From the NCBI RefSeq assembly GCF_027568575.1, contig NZ_JANUVP010000002.1: 64,000 nucleotides of DNA. One strand, given 5' to 3'. The notes below the pieces were generated by a model that saw nothing but the letters and a program-made list of their open reading frames with translations, was not told where the DNA came from and did no database searches. The position numbers were made by a program, and so were the translations under genes. Below are positions 28,201 through 37,142 of this stretch, one piece after another. How positions within the stretch are numbered: position 1 is the stretch's first letter; each line of letters starts with the position of its first letter. The stretch is from Caldifermentibacillus hisashii (GTDB lineage Bacteria > Bacillota > Bacilli > Bacillales > Caldibacillaceae).

Positions 28201-29088
28201 ATGCAGGAAGGAAAAATAATTAAAGCATTAAGTGGTTTTTATTATGTGAAAACGGATGACGGTATTTTTCAATGTCGGGGAAGAGGTGTCTTTCGGAAAA
28301 ATAAAAAAAATCCGTTAGTCGGGGATAATGTTGAATTTATTGCAGAAAACAGGCAAGAAGGATATATTCTCGATATAAAAGAGCGGGAAAATGAACTGGT
28401 TCGACCACCAATTGCCAATGTTGATCAAGCTATTCTCATTTTTTCTGCCAAAAATCCTGATTTTAACACAACACTATTGGATCGTTTTTTAGTGTTAATC
28501 GAAGCGAACCACATTCGTCCGGTTATTGTCATTACAAAAATCGACCTTCTGAATGAACGTGAATTGGTTAACATGGAAAATTTTGTCAATGATTATAAAC
28601 AATTAGGCTATGAAGTTGCCCTTGCTTCTTCAACAAAAGGAGAAGGTATGCAACAATTTTTCCCGATCCTAAAAAATAAAATTTCCGTTTTTGCCGGTCA
28701 ATCCGGTGTCGGCAAATCATCTTTGTTAAATGCACTCCGGCCTGACTTGAAACTGGAAACGAATGCGATTTCCAAACATTTGGGGCGCGGCAAACATACT
28801 ACTAGACATGTGGAATTATTGGAAATTGGCGGGGGGCTGGTCGCTGATACCCCCGGCTTCAGCTCATTGGAATTTAAAACCATTGAGGTGGAGGAATTGT
28901 CGTTCTTTTTTCCTGAAATGAAGGAACGTATCAATGACTGCAAATTTCGGGGTTGTCTCCATTTAAAAGAACCGTACTGTGCGGTTAAAGAAGCTGTGAA
29001 AAATGGAGCAATTAAAGATTATCGCTATCAGCACTATCTATCCTTTTTAGAAGAAATCAGACAAAGAAAGCCGAGGTATGAAAAATGA
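28201..29088 (+). CDS. rsgA: RsgA/CpgA, ribosome small subunit-dependent GTPase
   Basis: Circularly permuted GTPase assisting late 30S maturation. Order of parts: OB-fold N-terminus, G4 TKID, G1 GQSGVGKSS (about 166-174), G3 DTPG and a C-terminal zinc knuckle with CKFRGCLHLKEPYC. The 295-residue length is normal. AAAGGGTGAT precedes the ATG. It is a known PrkC substrate in B. subtilis, fitting its place after prkC. It overlaps rpe by four bases. Confidence 0.96.
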   Translation: MQEGKIIKALSGFYYVKTDDGIFQCRGRGVFRKNKKNPLVGDNVEFIAENRQEGYILDIKERENELVRPPIANVDQAILIFSAKNPDFNTTLLDRFLVLIEANHIRPVIVITKIDLLNERELVNMENFVNDYKQLGYEVALASSTKGEGMQQFFPILKNKISVFAGQSGVGKSSLLNALRPDLKLETNAISKHLGRGKHTTRHVELLEIGGGLVADTPGFSSLEFKTIEVEELSFFFPEMKERINDCKFRGCLHLKEPYCAVKEAVKNGAIKDYRYQHYLSFLEEIRQRKPRYEK

Positions 29089-29747
29089 TCAAAATTGCAC
29101 CATCGATATTGTCAGCTGATTTTTCAATTTTAGGGAAAGAAGTGAAAGATGTAGAAAAAGCCGGTGCGGATTATATTCATATTGATGTCATGGATGGTCA
29201 TTTCGTCCCAAACATTACCATCGGACCGTTAATTGTTGAAGCAATTAGACCGGTCACTTCTTTACCATTTGATATCCATTTAATGATTGAAAATCCGGAA
29301 AAATATATTCAAAATTTTGTCCGTGCCGGTGCTGATATTATATCGGTTCATACAGAGAGTTGTCGACATCTCCATCGCACCATTTATCAAATAAAAGAGC
29401 AAGGGATAAAAGCCGGTGTTGTTTTAAATCCCGCGACTCCCGTAGAAATGATCCGTGATGTTTTAACAGATATCGATTTAGTCTTATTAATGACAGTAAA
29501 CCCGGGATTTGGCGGACAAACTTTTATACCTAATGTATTAAAAAAGATTGAACAAGTGAAGCGGTGGAAAGACGAGCAAAATTTAACATTTGAAATTGAG
29601 GTTGATGGCGGCATTAATGATGAAACCGCAAAACAGTGTGTGGAAAAAGGTGTAGACGTGTTAGTTGCCGGTTCTTATATATTTAATAATAAAAACCGGG
29701 TACAAGCCATTGAGATGATTCGAACAAGAGTCAGTGAAGTTCAATGA
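29085..29747 (+). CDS. rpe: Ribulose-phosphate 3-epimerase
   Basis: Interconverts ribulose 5-phosphate and xylulose 5-phosphate in the pentose phosphate pathway. The TIM-barrel protein of 220 residues shows APSILSADF, HIDVMDGHFVPN, HLMIENP, MTVNPGFGGQ and EVDGGIN, the usual metal and phosphate sites. The ATG overlaps the rsgA stop (ATGA), and its own stop overlaps the thiN start in the same way. Confidence 0.97.
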   Translation: MIKIAPSILSADFSILGKEVKDVEKAGADYIHIDVMDGHFVPNITIGPLIVEAIRPVTSLPFDIHLMIENPEKYIQNFVRAGADIISVHTESCRHLHRTIYQIKEQGIKAGVVLNPATPVEMIRDVLTDIDLVLLMTVNPGFGGQTFIPNVLKKIEQVKRWKDEQNLTFEIEVDGGINDETAKQCVEKGVDVLVAGSYIFNNKNRVQAIEMIRTRVSEVQ

Positions 29748-30397
29748 TTGTACATATTGTTGCCGGTGGCCCGGAACGATTCCTCCCTGATTTTGAAGAG
29801 TATAAAACTGAAACAAAGATAAAGTGGATTGGTGTCGATCGCGGGACGAATTATTTGCTGGAAAGAGGCATTCATCCGGATATTGCGATTGGTGATTTTG
29901 ATTCCATCTCAAAAGAGACGCTTCATGCACTGAAAGATAAGAATATACATCTTCTAAAATATCCGTCAGAAAAGGCTGAAACCGATATGGAATTAGCTTT
30001 ACAACATGCTTTAAAGCTGAAACCTGAAATCATTCGTATTTTCGGTGCAACCGGTGGAAGACTTGATCATTTTTTGGCAAACATTCAACTTTTTAGTGTT
30101 TCAGCTGAAAAAGACCCGTCTATTTCCATCATGATCATTGATCAAAAAAATGAAATAGAAATTAAAAATCCCGGTACATTTGAAATAAAGAGGTCTTCTG
30201 CTAAACCATATATTTCCTTTGTTCCCGTTACAAAAATGGTCGAAAATCTAACGTTGGAAGGCTTTAAATATCCTTTGAAAAATCGTCATATTTTTTTCGG
30301 ATCGACATTATGTATAAGTAATGAACTTATTTATGATTTCGGTACTTATTCATTTACAAATGGCATATTATTAGTAATAAGAAGTTGTGACGATTAG
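29744..30397 (+). CDS. thiN: Thiamine pyrophosphokinase
   Basis: Transfers pyrophosphate from ATP to thiamine. The 217-residue protein has the family motifs GVDRGTNYLL, GDFDS and KAETDMELA, and GATGGRLDHFLANI near the middle. The ATG overlaps the rpe stop. It is the last gene of the run that began at yicC; spoVM follows after 124 bases. Confidence 0.94.
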   Translation: MIVHIVAGGPERFLPDFEEYKTETKIKWIGVDRGTNYLLERGIHPDIAIGDFDSISKETLHALKDKNIHLLKYPSEKAETDMELALQHALKLKPEIIRIFGATGGRLDHFLANIQLFSVSAEKDPSISIMIIDQKNEIEIKNPGTFEIKRSSAKPYISFVPVTKMVENLTLEGFKYPLKNRHIFFGSTLCISNELIYDFGTYSFTNGILLVIRSCDD

Positions 30398-30436
30398 GAA
30401 AAACAAGCCTATTTTATTCATTGAAATGTACTTTTC

Positions 30437-30467
30437 GGATATATTGGGAATATGATAGGGATATATT
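30437..30467 (+). promoter_or_regulatory. Possible sigma-E promoter of spoVM
   Basis: GGATATATT occurs twice (30437-30445 and 30459-30467). Read as -35 ATATATT, a 14-base spacer and -10 GATATATT, this resembles the sigma-E consensus (ATA region and CATACAnT) with mismatches. spoVM is a mother-cell sigma-E gene in B. subtilis, which motivated the search. The match is weak. Confidence 0.35.
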
Positions 30468-30521
30468 CGGATAGTCATATGTCTACGGATCCTATTGTTT
30501 GTATCGGGGAGGGAATATTCA

Positions 30522-30602
30522 TTGAAATTTTACACAATTAAATTACCTAGATTTCTTGGTGGGTTTATAAGAGCGATATTAGGTACTTTTAAAAAAGGAT
30601 AA
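30522..30602 (+). CDS. spoVM: Stage V sporulation protein M
   Basis: A 26-codon gene. The peptide reads KFYTIKLPRFLGGFIRA and then ILGTFKKG, nearly the same as B. subtilis SpoVM, also 26 residues. SpoVM is an amphipathic helix that binds the positively curved forespore outer membrane and anchors the SpoIVA coat base. The start is TTG, preceded by GGGGAGGGA. It sits between thiN and rpmB, the conserved position, and ends before a strong terminator. Confidence 0.95.
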   Translation: MKFYTIKLPRFLGGFIRAILGTFKKG

Positions 30603-30623
30603 GTAAGAAAAGATCACTTACTG

Positions 30624-30660
30624 AACCTTTGTTGGAATGAATCTGACAAAGGTTTTTTCT
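30624..30660 (+). terminator. Terminator after spoVM
   Basis: AACCTTTGT (30624-30632) pairs with ACAAAGGTT (30646-30654) and is followed by a T-run. It faces the convergent rpmB gene. Confidence 0.85.
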
Positions 30661-30721
30661 TGTCTTTTTATTTATACATATTTCAGCTGTTGAACGCTAA
30701 TTTTAATTTCAGTTGAAAAAT

Positions 30722-30752
30722 AAAAAGGACATCTTTTTGTGATGCCCTTTCT
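30722..30752 (-). terminator. Terminator of rpmB
   Basis: On the minus strand GGGCATC pairs with GATGTCC across a seven-base loop, followed by a T-run (30722-30726). It lies directly after the rpmB stop codon. Confidence 0.8.
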
Positions 30753-30755
30753 TTA

Positions 30756-30944
30756 TTAAACACGTTCAACCTTCCCGGATTTTAGAGCACGAGCAGAAAC
30801 GTATACACGTTTTGGTTTCCCGTTTACTAAAATACGAACTTTTTGTAAATTAGCGCCCCATTTACGGCGATTAGCATTCAGTGCGTGGGATCGTGCGTTA
30901 CCAAAAGAAGCCTTTTTACCTGTAACAATGCATTTGCGAGCCAT
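30756..30944 (-). CDS. rpmB: 50S ribosomal protein L28
   Basis: Protein of 62 residues with the L28 blocks MARKCIVTGKK, RSHALNANRRKWGANLQ and VYVSARALKSGKVERV. It is of the type with a single N-terminal cysteine, so without the zinc-binding pairs of some paralogues. TAAGGAGGGG lies before the ATG on the minus strand. It is a single-gene unit, convergent with spoVM and divergent from asp23. Confidence 0.97.
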   Translation of the reverse strand: MARKCIVTGKKASFGNARSHALNANRRKWGANLQKVRILVNGKPKRVYVSARALKSGKVERV

Positions 30945-30969
30945 TTATGTCCCCTCCTTACTTAAAACC

Positions 30970-30997
30970 GTTATACAATATGAAAACGAATTGTTAA
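30970..30997 (-). promoter_or_regulatory. Promoter candidate for rpmB
   Basis: On the minus strand TTAACA (30992-30997), a 16-base spacer and TATAAC (30970-30975) lie just before the ribosome site of rpmB. Both boxes differ from consensus by one base. Confidence 0.5.
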
Positions 30998-31054
30998 AGA
31001 TACTAAAATACTTTACCATATATTATACAATAATGCAACAGCTTGAAAAAGTGC

Positions 31055-31085
31055 TTGACATCTTGTTTCCGTTCACGTTTATATT
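31055..31085 (+). promoter_or_regulatory. Promoter candidate for asp23-fakA
   Basis: A perfect TTGACA (31055-31060) is followed by TTTATA after 17 bases or TATATT (31080-31085) after 19. It is the only good -35 box between rpmB and asp23. Confidence 0.5.
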
Positions 31086-31169
31086 ATTAAGGGACAGCTT
31101 GTCTTTTAAAATGAGGATTGTTATAGTAAAATAAATCTAGCAGTTGAAACTGAAAAGGGGGAACCTGTC

Positions 31170-31532
31170 ATGTCCATTGAAATGAAAACGAATTACGGAC
31201 ATATTGAAATCTCAAATGAAACCATTGCACAAATTTGTGGTGGTGCTGCTGTAGATTGTTACGGTATTGTAGGAATGGCTTCAAAAAATCAAATTAAGGA
31301 TGGAATTTCAGAAATATTACGGAAAGAAAATTATTCAAAAGGCGTCATTGTAAGACAAGAAGATGACCTTACGCATATCGATTTGTATATTATTGTTGGT
31401 TATGGAACAAAAATTTCTGAAGTTGCTCATAATGTTCAATCAAAAGTAAAATATGTACTTGAACAAACAATTGGTTTAAAAGCTGATTCTGTCAATATAT
31501 TTGTCCAAGGTGTTCGGGTAACGAACCCGTAG
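31170..31532 (+). CDS. yloU: Asp23/YloU-family envelope-associated protein
   Basis: Protein of 120 residues with the Asp23 pattern: a short beta region (KTNYGHIEIS), then AAVDCYGIVGMAS, a variable loop and a late VNIFVQGVRV. In staphylococci the relative Asp23 sits under the membrane and is tied to cell-wall stress; the role in Bacillus is not settled. AAAAGGGGGAA precedes the ATG. fakA follows after 17 bases, as in all Bacillaceae. Confidence 0.88.
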   Translation: MSIEMKTNYGHIEISNETIAQICGGAAVDCYGIVGMASKNQIKDGISEILRKENYSKGVIVRQEDDLTHIDLYIIVGYGTKISEVAHNVQSKVKYVLEQTIGLKADSVNIFVQGVRVTNP

Positions 31533-31549
31533 GTAAGGAGGAAAAATTA

Positions 31550-33223
31550 GTGTCTATTACTATGATAGATGGGAAACGTTTTGCAGAAATGATCTTCTAT
31601 GGAGCAAATCGTTTGTCTCAAAACGCTAAATATGTAGATTCTTTAAATGTCTTCCCTGTTCCTGACGGTGATACAGGTACAAACATGAATTTATCCATTC
31701 AGTCAGGGGCAAAAGAAGTTAGAAACAATATTGTGCCTCATGTAGGAAAGGTTGGGCAAGCTTTATCCAGAGGTTTACTCATGGGTGCCCGCGGGAATTC
31801 CGGAGTGATTCTATCACAGCTATTTCGGGGTTTTGCAAAAGCGATCGAAGCGAAAGAATCACTTGACATAACAGATTTTGCTGAAGCACTTAATGCAGGA
31901 GTTACAACTGCATATAAAGCTGTTATGAAACCCGTGGAAGGGACGATACTTACAGTTGCCAAAGATTCCGCAAAAAAAGCTTTAGAGGTTAGCAAAACAA
32001 CAACGGACATGACTGTTTTAATGGAAGAAGTCGTTAAAGAGGCAAAAGCATCATTAAAACGGACGCCCGAACTGCTACCGGTTCTAAAAGAAGTCGGGGT
32101 TGTTGACAGTGGTGGGCAAGGTCTCGTTTTTGTTTATGAAGGATTTCTTGCTCAATTAAAAGGTGAAAAGGTTGATGAGCTGACAACTGCTGAGGTTTCA
32201 ATGGATCAACTGGTCAAACAAGAACACCATAAAAGTGTGCAAGGCTTTATAAATACCGAAGACATTGTATACGGGTATTGTACCGAATTCATGGTAAAAT
32301 TTAAGGATAGTAAATTGAAAAATCACCCGTTTTCAGAGGAAAAATTTCGCAATGATTTAAGTGAATATGGTGATTCTCTTCTTGTTATTGCCGATGATCA
32401 ACTTGCAAAAGTACATATTCATACAGAACAACCCGGTGTTGTTCTTACATATGGACAACAATACGGTGACCTTATTAATCTGAAAATCGAAAATATGCGT
32501 CAGCAGCATACAACGATACTCGAAAATGACAAGGTGAATACTGTTCAGGAACAGCAAAAACAACCGTCAGAATACGGGATTGTAGCTGTTTCAATGGGAA
32601 GCGGTATTCGTGATCTTTTTAAAAGTATCGGGGCCGAAGTAGTGATTGAAGGCGGTCAAACGATGAATCCAAGCATCGAGGATATCGTGAAAGCTATTGA
32701 ACAAGTGAATGCTGAAAAAGTTTTTATCTTACCAAATAACAAAAATATTATTTTAGCCGCTGAACAGGCAAGGGACGTTTGCGACCAGCAAGTAATTGTC
32801 ATTCCTTCTAAAACAGTTCCTCAAGGGTTAGCAGCTTTACTTGCATTTAATCCGAGTGTAGATGCTGAAAAAAATGAAAAAGCAATGAATGATGCTTTGA
32901 AAACTGTAAAATCAGGTCAAATCACTTTTGCGATCCGTGATACGATGATTGATAACTTAACGATTAAAAAAGATGATTATATGGGAATTGAAGAAGGCTC
33001 CATCGTTGTATCCAATCGTGACTTAAATGTTACTGCGAAAGAATTATTAAATAAAATGTTGGATGAAGATAGTGAGATTTTAACAATCATCAAAGGTGAA
33101 GAAGCAACAGAAGAACAGACAAAAGCTTTAATCCAATTTGTTGAAGAAAAGTTTCCGGAAGTTGAAATTGAAATACATGATGGAAAGCAGCCGCTCTATC
33201 AATTTATTTTTTCTGTGGAATAA
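31550..33223 (+). CDS. fakA: Fatty acid kinase, ATP-binding subunit FakA (YloV)
   Basis: Phosphorylates fatty acids held by FakB proteins, feeding PlsY-dependent phospholipid synthesis. The N-terminal DhaL-like kinase domain has PVPDGDTGTNM (about 36-46) and GARGNSGVIL; the middle and C-terminal parts match YloV/DegV-associated proteins. Length is 557 residues. The GTG start follows AAGGAGG. It is followed by a terminator hairpin. Confidence 0.92.
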   Translation: MSITMIDGKRFAEMIFYGANRLSQNAKYVDSLNVFPVPDGDTGTNMNLSIQSGAKEVRNNIVPHVGKVGQALSRGLLMGARGNSGVILSQLFRGFAKAIEAKESLDITDFAEALNAGVTTAYKAVMKPVEGTILTVAKDSAKKALEVSKTTTDMTVLMEEVVKEAKASLKRTPELLPVLKEVGVVDSGGQGLVFVYEGFLAQLKGEKVDELTTAEVSMDQLVKQEHHKSVQGFINTEDIVYGYCTEFMVKFKDSKLKNHPFSEEKFRNDLSEYGDSLLVIADDQLAKVHIHTEQPGVVLTYGQQYGDLINLKIENMRQQHTTILENDKVNTVQEQQKQPSEYGIVAVSMGSGIRDLFKSIGAEVVIEGGQTMNPSIEDIVKAIEQVNAEKVFILPNNKNIILAAEQARDVCDQQVIVIPSKTVPQGLAALLAFNPSVDAEKNEKAMNDALKTVKSGQITFAIRDTMIDNLTIKKDDYMGIEEGSIVVSNRDLNVTAKELLNKMLDEDSEILTIIKGEEATEEQTKALIQFVEEKFPEVEIEIHDGKQPLYQFIFSVE

Positions 33224-33234
33224 TTGTTATAACC

Positions 33235-33267
33235 AAAGGTCCTTTATTTCGGGACCTTTTTCTTTTT
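33235..33267 (+). terminator. Terminator after fakA
   Basis: AAAGGTCC (33235-33242) pairs with GGACCTTT (33252-33259), followed by a T-rich run. Confidence 0.85.
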
Positions 33268-33374
33268 GTACTCATTTACATTTGATTTTTCATATTAATA
33301 TAATATGATTAGAAATGTATATAATTTATTTTATGTTGATTTTAAAGAATATGACCTACGAGGGAGGCATTCGT

Positions 33375-34037
33375 GTGAAATTCCGCAGTGTTTTTGATAT
33401 TATTGGTCCAATTATGATCGGTCCATCCAGTTCGCATACAGCCGGTGCACTCCGGATTGGAAAAGTTGCCAGAAACTTGTTTGGTAGAAGACCCAAATGG
33501 GCACATATTCATTTGTATGGATCTTTTGCCGAAACTTATAAAGGTCATGGAACAGATGTTGCCATTGTCGGGGGTCTGTTAAATTTTGATACATTTGATG
33601 ATAGACTTATCAGGTCTTTTGAAATTGCCAAAGAAGAAGGACTGGATTATGCATTTTTTATCGAACAAGGGATTCCCGACCATCCAAATACCGCAAAAAT
33701 TGTAGTAGGCGATGAATTGGGTGAACTTGAAGTTGTCGGTATTTCTGTCGGTGGCGGGAAGATCGAAATAGCGGAAATAAACGGATTTAAATTAAAATTA
33801 ACCGGGGATAATCCTGCCATCGTCATTCTTAACAATGATCGGTTTGGTTGTATTGCTAATGTAGCTAATATCCTGGCAAAACATGAGATCAACATCGGCC
33901 ATATGGAGGTTTCCCGGAAAGAAAAAGGGAAGTTGGCTTTAATGGTGTTAGAACTTGATGAAAATATTAATAACGAGATAATGGACGAAATTCATGCATT
34001 ACCGAATATCCTGCAAGTTGCGAGAATTGTAGAGTAA
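33375..34037 (+). CDS. sdaAB: L-serine dehydratase, iron-sulfur type, beta subunit
   Basis: Works with SdaAA to deaminate L-serine to pyruvate. The 220-residue protein has the GPSSSHTAGA block and a C-terminal ACT domain (from about 145, NPAIVILNND) that may sense serine. The GTG at 33375 follows GAGGGAGG and gives the exact length of the B. subtilis protein; earlier in-frame starts lack a ribosome site. sdaAA follows after 38 bases. Confidence 0.95.
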   Translation: MKFRSVFDIIGPIMIGPSSSHTAGALRIGKVARNLFGRRPKWAHIHLYGSFAETYKGHGTDVAIVGGLLNFDTFDDRLIRSFEIAKEEGLDYAFFIEQGIPDHPNTAKIVVGDELGELEVVGISVGGGKIEIAEINGFKLKLTGDNPAIVILNNDRFGCIANVANILAKHEINIGHMEVSRKEKGKLALMVLELDENINNEIMDEIHALPNILQVARIVE

Positions 34038-34075
34038 CAGACAGCAAGAACTTACAAGAAGATAGGGGGATGTAT

Positions 34076-34957
34076 ATGCTTTTCAAAACAGTCCGTGATT
34101 TAGTTGAACTTGCGGAAAAAGAAAATAAAAAGATCAGTCATATTATGATTGAACAAGAAATGTTAGTAACAAAGAAAAGTCGTGAAGAAATTATTGCCCA
34201 AATGGATAAAAATCTTCAAATAATGGAAAATGCGGTTCAGAAAGGTTTGTCCGGGGTAACTTCACATTCCGGATTAACCGGAGGCGATGCAGTACTTTTG
34301 CAAAAATACATTGAAAAAGGTAATCATTTATCAGGCGATTTGTTACTTCAAGCGGTAAGTATGGCGGTGGCAACAAATGAAGTAAATGCGGCGATGGGAA
34401 TGATTTGTGCAACGCCGACTGCCGGTAGCGCCGGGGTTGTTCCCGGAACATTGTTTGCTGTCAAAAATAAATTTCATCCGTCTCGGCAAGAGATGATTGA
34501 ATTTTTGTTTACTGCAGGTGCTTTCGGGTATGTTGTGGCCAATAACTCGTTTATTTCCGGAGCGGCTGGCGGTTGTCAGGCAGAGGTCGGTTCAGCGAGT
34601 GGAATGGCAAGTGCGGCAATTGTTGAGATGGCCGGGGGGACACCAAGACAATCCGCTCATGCAATGGCCATTACGTTAAAAAATATGCTCGGGTTGGTTT
34701 GTGATCCTGTTGCAGGACTTGTTGAAGTTCCGTGTATAAAAAGAAATGCGATGGGGGCAGCCAATGCAATTGTTGCCGCCGATATGGCACTGGCAGGAAT
34801 TGAGAGTAAAATCCCTTGTGATGAAGTCATTGAAGCTATGTTTCGTGTCGGGAAGATGATGCCGTCCAGTTTGCGAGAAACAGCACAAGGCGGCCTTGCC
34901 GTAACGCCGACAGCCTTAAAAATTCAAAAAGAAATTCATGCCGGAGGAGAAAAATAA
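34076..34957 (+). CDS. sdaAA: L-serine dehydratase, iron-sulfur type, alpha subunit
   Basis: Catalytic subunit binding a [4Fe-4S] cluster. Cysteines are seen in MICATPTAGSAG, AGGCQAE, LVCDPVAG and EVPCIKRN. The product is 293 residues from ATG 34076, which has GGGGGATG about seven bases upstream; ATG 34070 would add two residues but overlap that site. It ends two bases before recG. Confidence 0.95.
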   Translation: MLFKTVRDLVELAEKENKKISHIMIEQEMLVTKKSREEIIAQMDKNLQIMENAVQKGLSGVTSHSGLTGGDAVLLQKYIEKGNHLSGDLLLQAVSMAVATNEVNAAMGMICATPTAGSAGVVPGTLFAVKNKFHPSRQEMIEFLFTAGAFGYVVANNSFISGAAGGCQAEVGSASGMASAAIVEMAGGTPRQSAHAMAITLKNMLGLVCDPVAGLVEVPCIKRNAMGAANAIVAADMALAGIESKIPCDEVIEAMFRVGKMMPSSLRETAQGGLAVTPTALKIQKEIHAGGEK

Positions 34958-34958
34958 C

Positions 34959-37013
34959 GTGGGTGCAAGATTGAAACAACCGGTAAGCATGGTAAAAGGA
35001 ATTGGAACGGAAGCGGTACAATTACTGGCTGATTTAAACATTTACACGGTTGAAGATTTACTCATGTATTTTCCTTACCGCTATGATGATAACCGGATTC
35101 GTGATTTGGCCGAAGTCGGGCATGATGAACGAGTCACTGTTGAAGGAAAAGTGATCAGTCAACCTTTACTTAGCTATTACGGTCGTAAAAAATCACGATT
35201 ATCGATCAAGATCATGGTTGAAAATTATGTGGTCACAGCTGTCTTTTTTAACCAGGCCTATTTAAAAAACAAAATCAATATAAATGAGACGATTACTGTT
35301 ACAGGAAAGTGGAATCGACACCGACAACAAATCTCTGTCATTTCTTATCACCTCGGTTCAACGATCCATACAAATGCCATTGATTTCCAACCGGTCTATT
35401 CAGTTAAAGGCAATTTAACCGTCAAAGGTTTGAAACGATTTATTCGCCTGACATTTGAGCAATTTGGAAATGAAATCGAAGAAACATTGCCCCCTCATTT
35501 GCTAAAACAATATCGTCTTTATTCATTAAAACAAGCCGTCCGGGCATTGCATTTTCCACAAACTGCATTGGATATAAAGCAAGGCCGCAGAAGGATTGTT
35601 TATGAAGAGTTTTTACTGTTTCAATTAAAAATGCAAGCTTTAAGGAAATTTGAGCGAGAAAATCAGCAAGGTGTAGAAATTCCCTACAAAAATGAATTAT
35701 TAAAAAGATTTATTGCTGCATTGCCATATCCTTTAACAAATGCACAAAAACGAGTCATAAACGAAATTTTGAAAGATTTACGGTCTCCGTATCGCATGAA
35801 CCGTTTGCTCCAAGGTGATGTCGGTTCCGGAAAAACAGTTGTTGCCGCCGTCAGTTTGTATGCTGCTGTTACGGCGGGTTTTCAAGCTGCATTAATGGTA
35901 CCGACAGAAATTTTAGCCGAACAACATGCGAATAGTTTACAAGCGATGTTTTCTCCATTTCATATACAAGTTGCCCTGCTTACCGGTTCAACAAAGAAAA
36001 AGGAAAGAGCAGAAATTTTGCAGGGATTACTTGACGGAACTGTTTCTATTGTGGTGGGGACCCATGCATTAATACAAGATGAAGTTAACTTTAGAAAATT
36101 AGGACTTGTCATCACTGATGAACAACATCGCTTCGGGGTGGAACAAAGACGAATTTTACGGGAAAAAGGTGAATATCCTAATTCTTTATTTTTGACCGCG
36201 ACCCCCATCCCCCGAACGCTTGCCATTACGGCCTTTGGTGAAATGGATGTTTCAATCATTGATGAAATGCCTCAAGGCCGGAAAAAGATTCTTACGTATT
36301 GGGTAAAACCGAATATGTTTGAGCGAGTTTTGGCGATGATGGAAAAAGAACTTCAATCAGGTAGACAAGCTTATGTGATTTGTCCGCTAATCGAGGAATC
36401 AGATAAATTGGATGTGCAAAATGCCATTGATGTACACGCCCAGCTTGTTCAATATTTTCGTGGCCGTTACCGAGTCGGGTTAATGCACGGCCGGCTCAGC
36501 TCGGATGAAAAAGACGATGTGATGAAATTGTTTAGCGAGAATAAAGTGCAGATTCTTGTTTCGACAACGGTTGTGGAAGTCGGTGTGAACGTCGCTAATG
36601 CAACCATGATGGTGATCTATGATGCGGAACGTTTCGGGTTGGCACAATTACATCAATTAAGGGGCAGAGTTGGACGCGCTGAACACCAGTCTTATTGTAT
36701 TTTGTTAGCCGAACCGAAATCCGAAGTTGGGAAAGAACGGATGAAAATTATGACGGAAACAACGGATGGTTTTGTATTGAGCGAAAAAGATTTAGAATTA
36801 CGTGGACCGGGTGACTTTTTTGGTAAAAAGCAAAGCGGCTTACCGGAATTTAAAGTGGCAGATATGGTTCATGACTATCGGGCTTTAGAAACGGCAAGAC
36901 AAGATGCCTATCACTTGATTGAATCCCCTGCTTTTTGGAACGATCCTGAATATCTCTATTTACGAAACTATATTGTGGAGTCAGGCGTCATGTCCGGGGA
37001 AAAACTCGATTGA
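34959..37013 (+). CDS. recG: ATP-dependent DNA helicase RecG
   Basis: Branch-migration helicase that remodels stalled forks and Holliday junctions. The N-terminal wedge/OB domain (about 60-150) is followed by SF2 motifs: Walker A GDVGSGKT, DEQHRFG, TATPIPRTL, and the C-terminal QLRGRVGR and RGPGDFFG (TRG) motifs. The GTG at 34959 follows GGAGGAG, giving 684 residues against 682 in B. subtilis. The gene starts just after the sdaAA stop. Confidence 0.95.
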   Translation: MGARLKQPVSMVKGIGTEAVQLLADLNIYTVEDLLMYFPYRYDDNRIRDLAEVGHDERVTVEGKVISQPLLSYYGRKKSRLSIKIMVENYVVTAVFFNQAYLKNKININETITVTGKWNRHRQQISVISYHLGSTIHTNAIDFQPVYSVKGNLTVKGLKRFIRLTFEQFGNEIEETLPPHLLKQYRLYSLKQAVRALHFPQTALDIKQGRRRIVYEEFLLFQLKMQALRKFERENQQGVEIPYKNELLKRFIAALPYPLTNAQKRVINEILKDLRSPYRMNRLLQGDVGSGKTVVAAVSLYAAVTAGFQAALMVPTEILAEQHANSLQAMFSPFHIQVALLTGSTKKKERAEILQGLLDGTVSIVVGTHALIQDEVNFRKLGLVITDEQHRFGVEQRRILREKGEYPNSLFLTATPIPRTLAITAFGEMDVSIIDEMPQGRKKILTYWVKPNMFERVLAMMEKELQSGRQAYVICPLIEESDKLDVQNAIDVHAQLVQYFRGRYRVGLMHGRLSSDEKDDVMKLFSENKVQILVSTTVVEVGVNVANATMMVIYDAERFGLAQLHQLRGRVGRAEHQSYCILLAEPKSEVGKERMKIMTETTDGFVLSEKDLELRGPGDFFGKKQSGLPEFKVADMVHDYRALETARQDAYHLIESPAFWNDPEYLYLRNYIVESGVMSGEKLD

Positions 37014-37074
37014 TTGAGAAACAGGTATTTTCGAAATGAAAGTTATGATCCTGAAGGCTTATTAAATTTTTTCC

Positions 37075-37103
37075 TTGCATTCTATTTTTTGCTTATATAT
37101 ACT
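37075..37103 (+). promoter_or_regulatory. Sigma-A promoter of the fapR operon
   Basis: TTGCAT (37075-37080), a 17-base spacer and TATACT (37098-37103). The expected start near 37110 falls within the FapR operator. Confidence 0.88.
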
Positions 37104-37106
37104 ACT

Positions 37107-37126
37107 ATTAGTACCTAGTCATAAAA
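37107..37126. promoter_or_regulatory. FapR operator
   Basis: ATTAGTACCTAGTCATAAAA agrees with the known FapR-binding consensus (TTAGTAC, two to three bases, then a degenerate inverted half). It covers the predicted transcription start, so FapR should block its own operon until malonyl-CoA releases it. Confidence 0.9.
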
Positions 37127-37142
37127 TCAGAGTGGAGTAAGT

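Noticed and set aside
30928..31134. 68-codon plus-strand frame over the rpmB-asp23 divergent region
   Set aside because: It runs opposite the rpmB start and through the promoter region, without a ribosome site.
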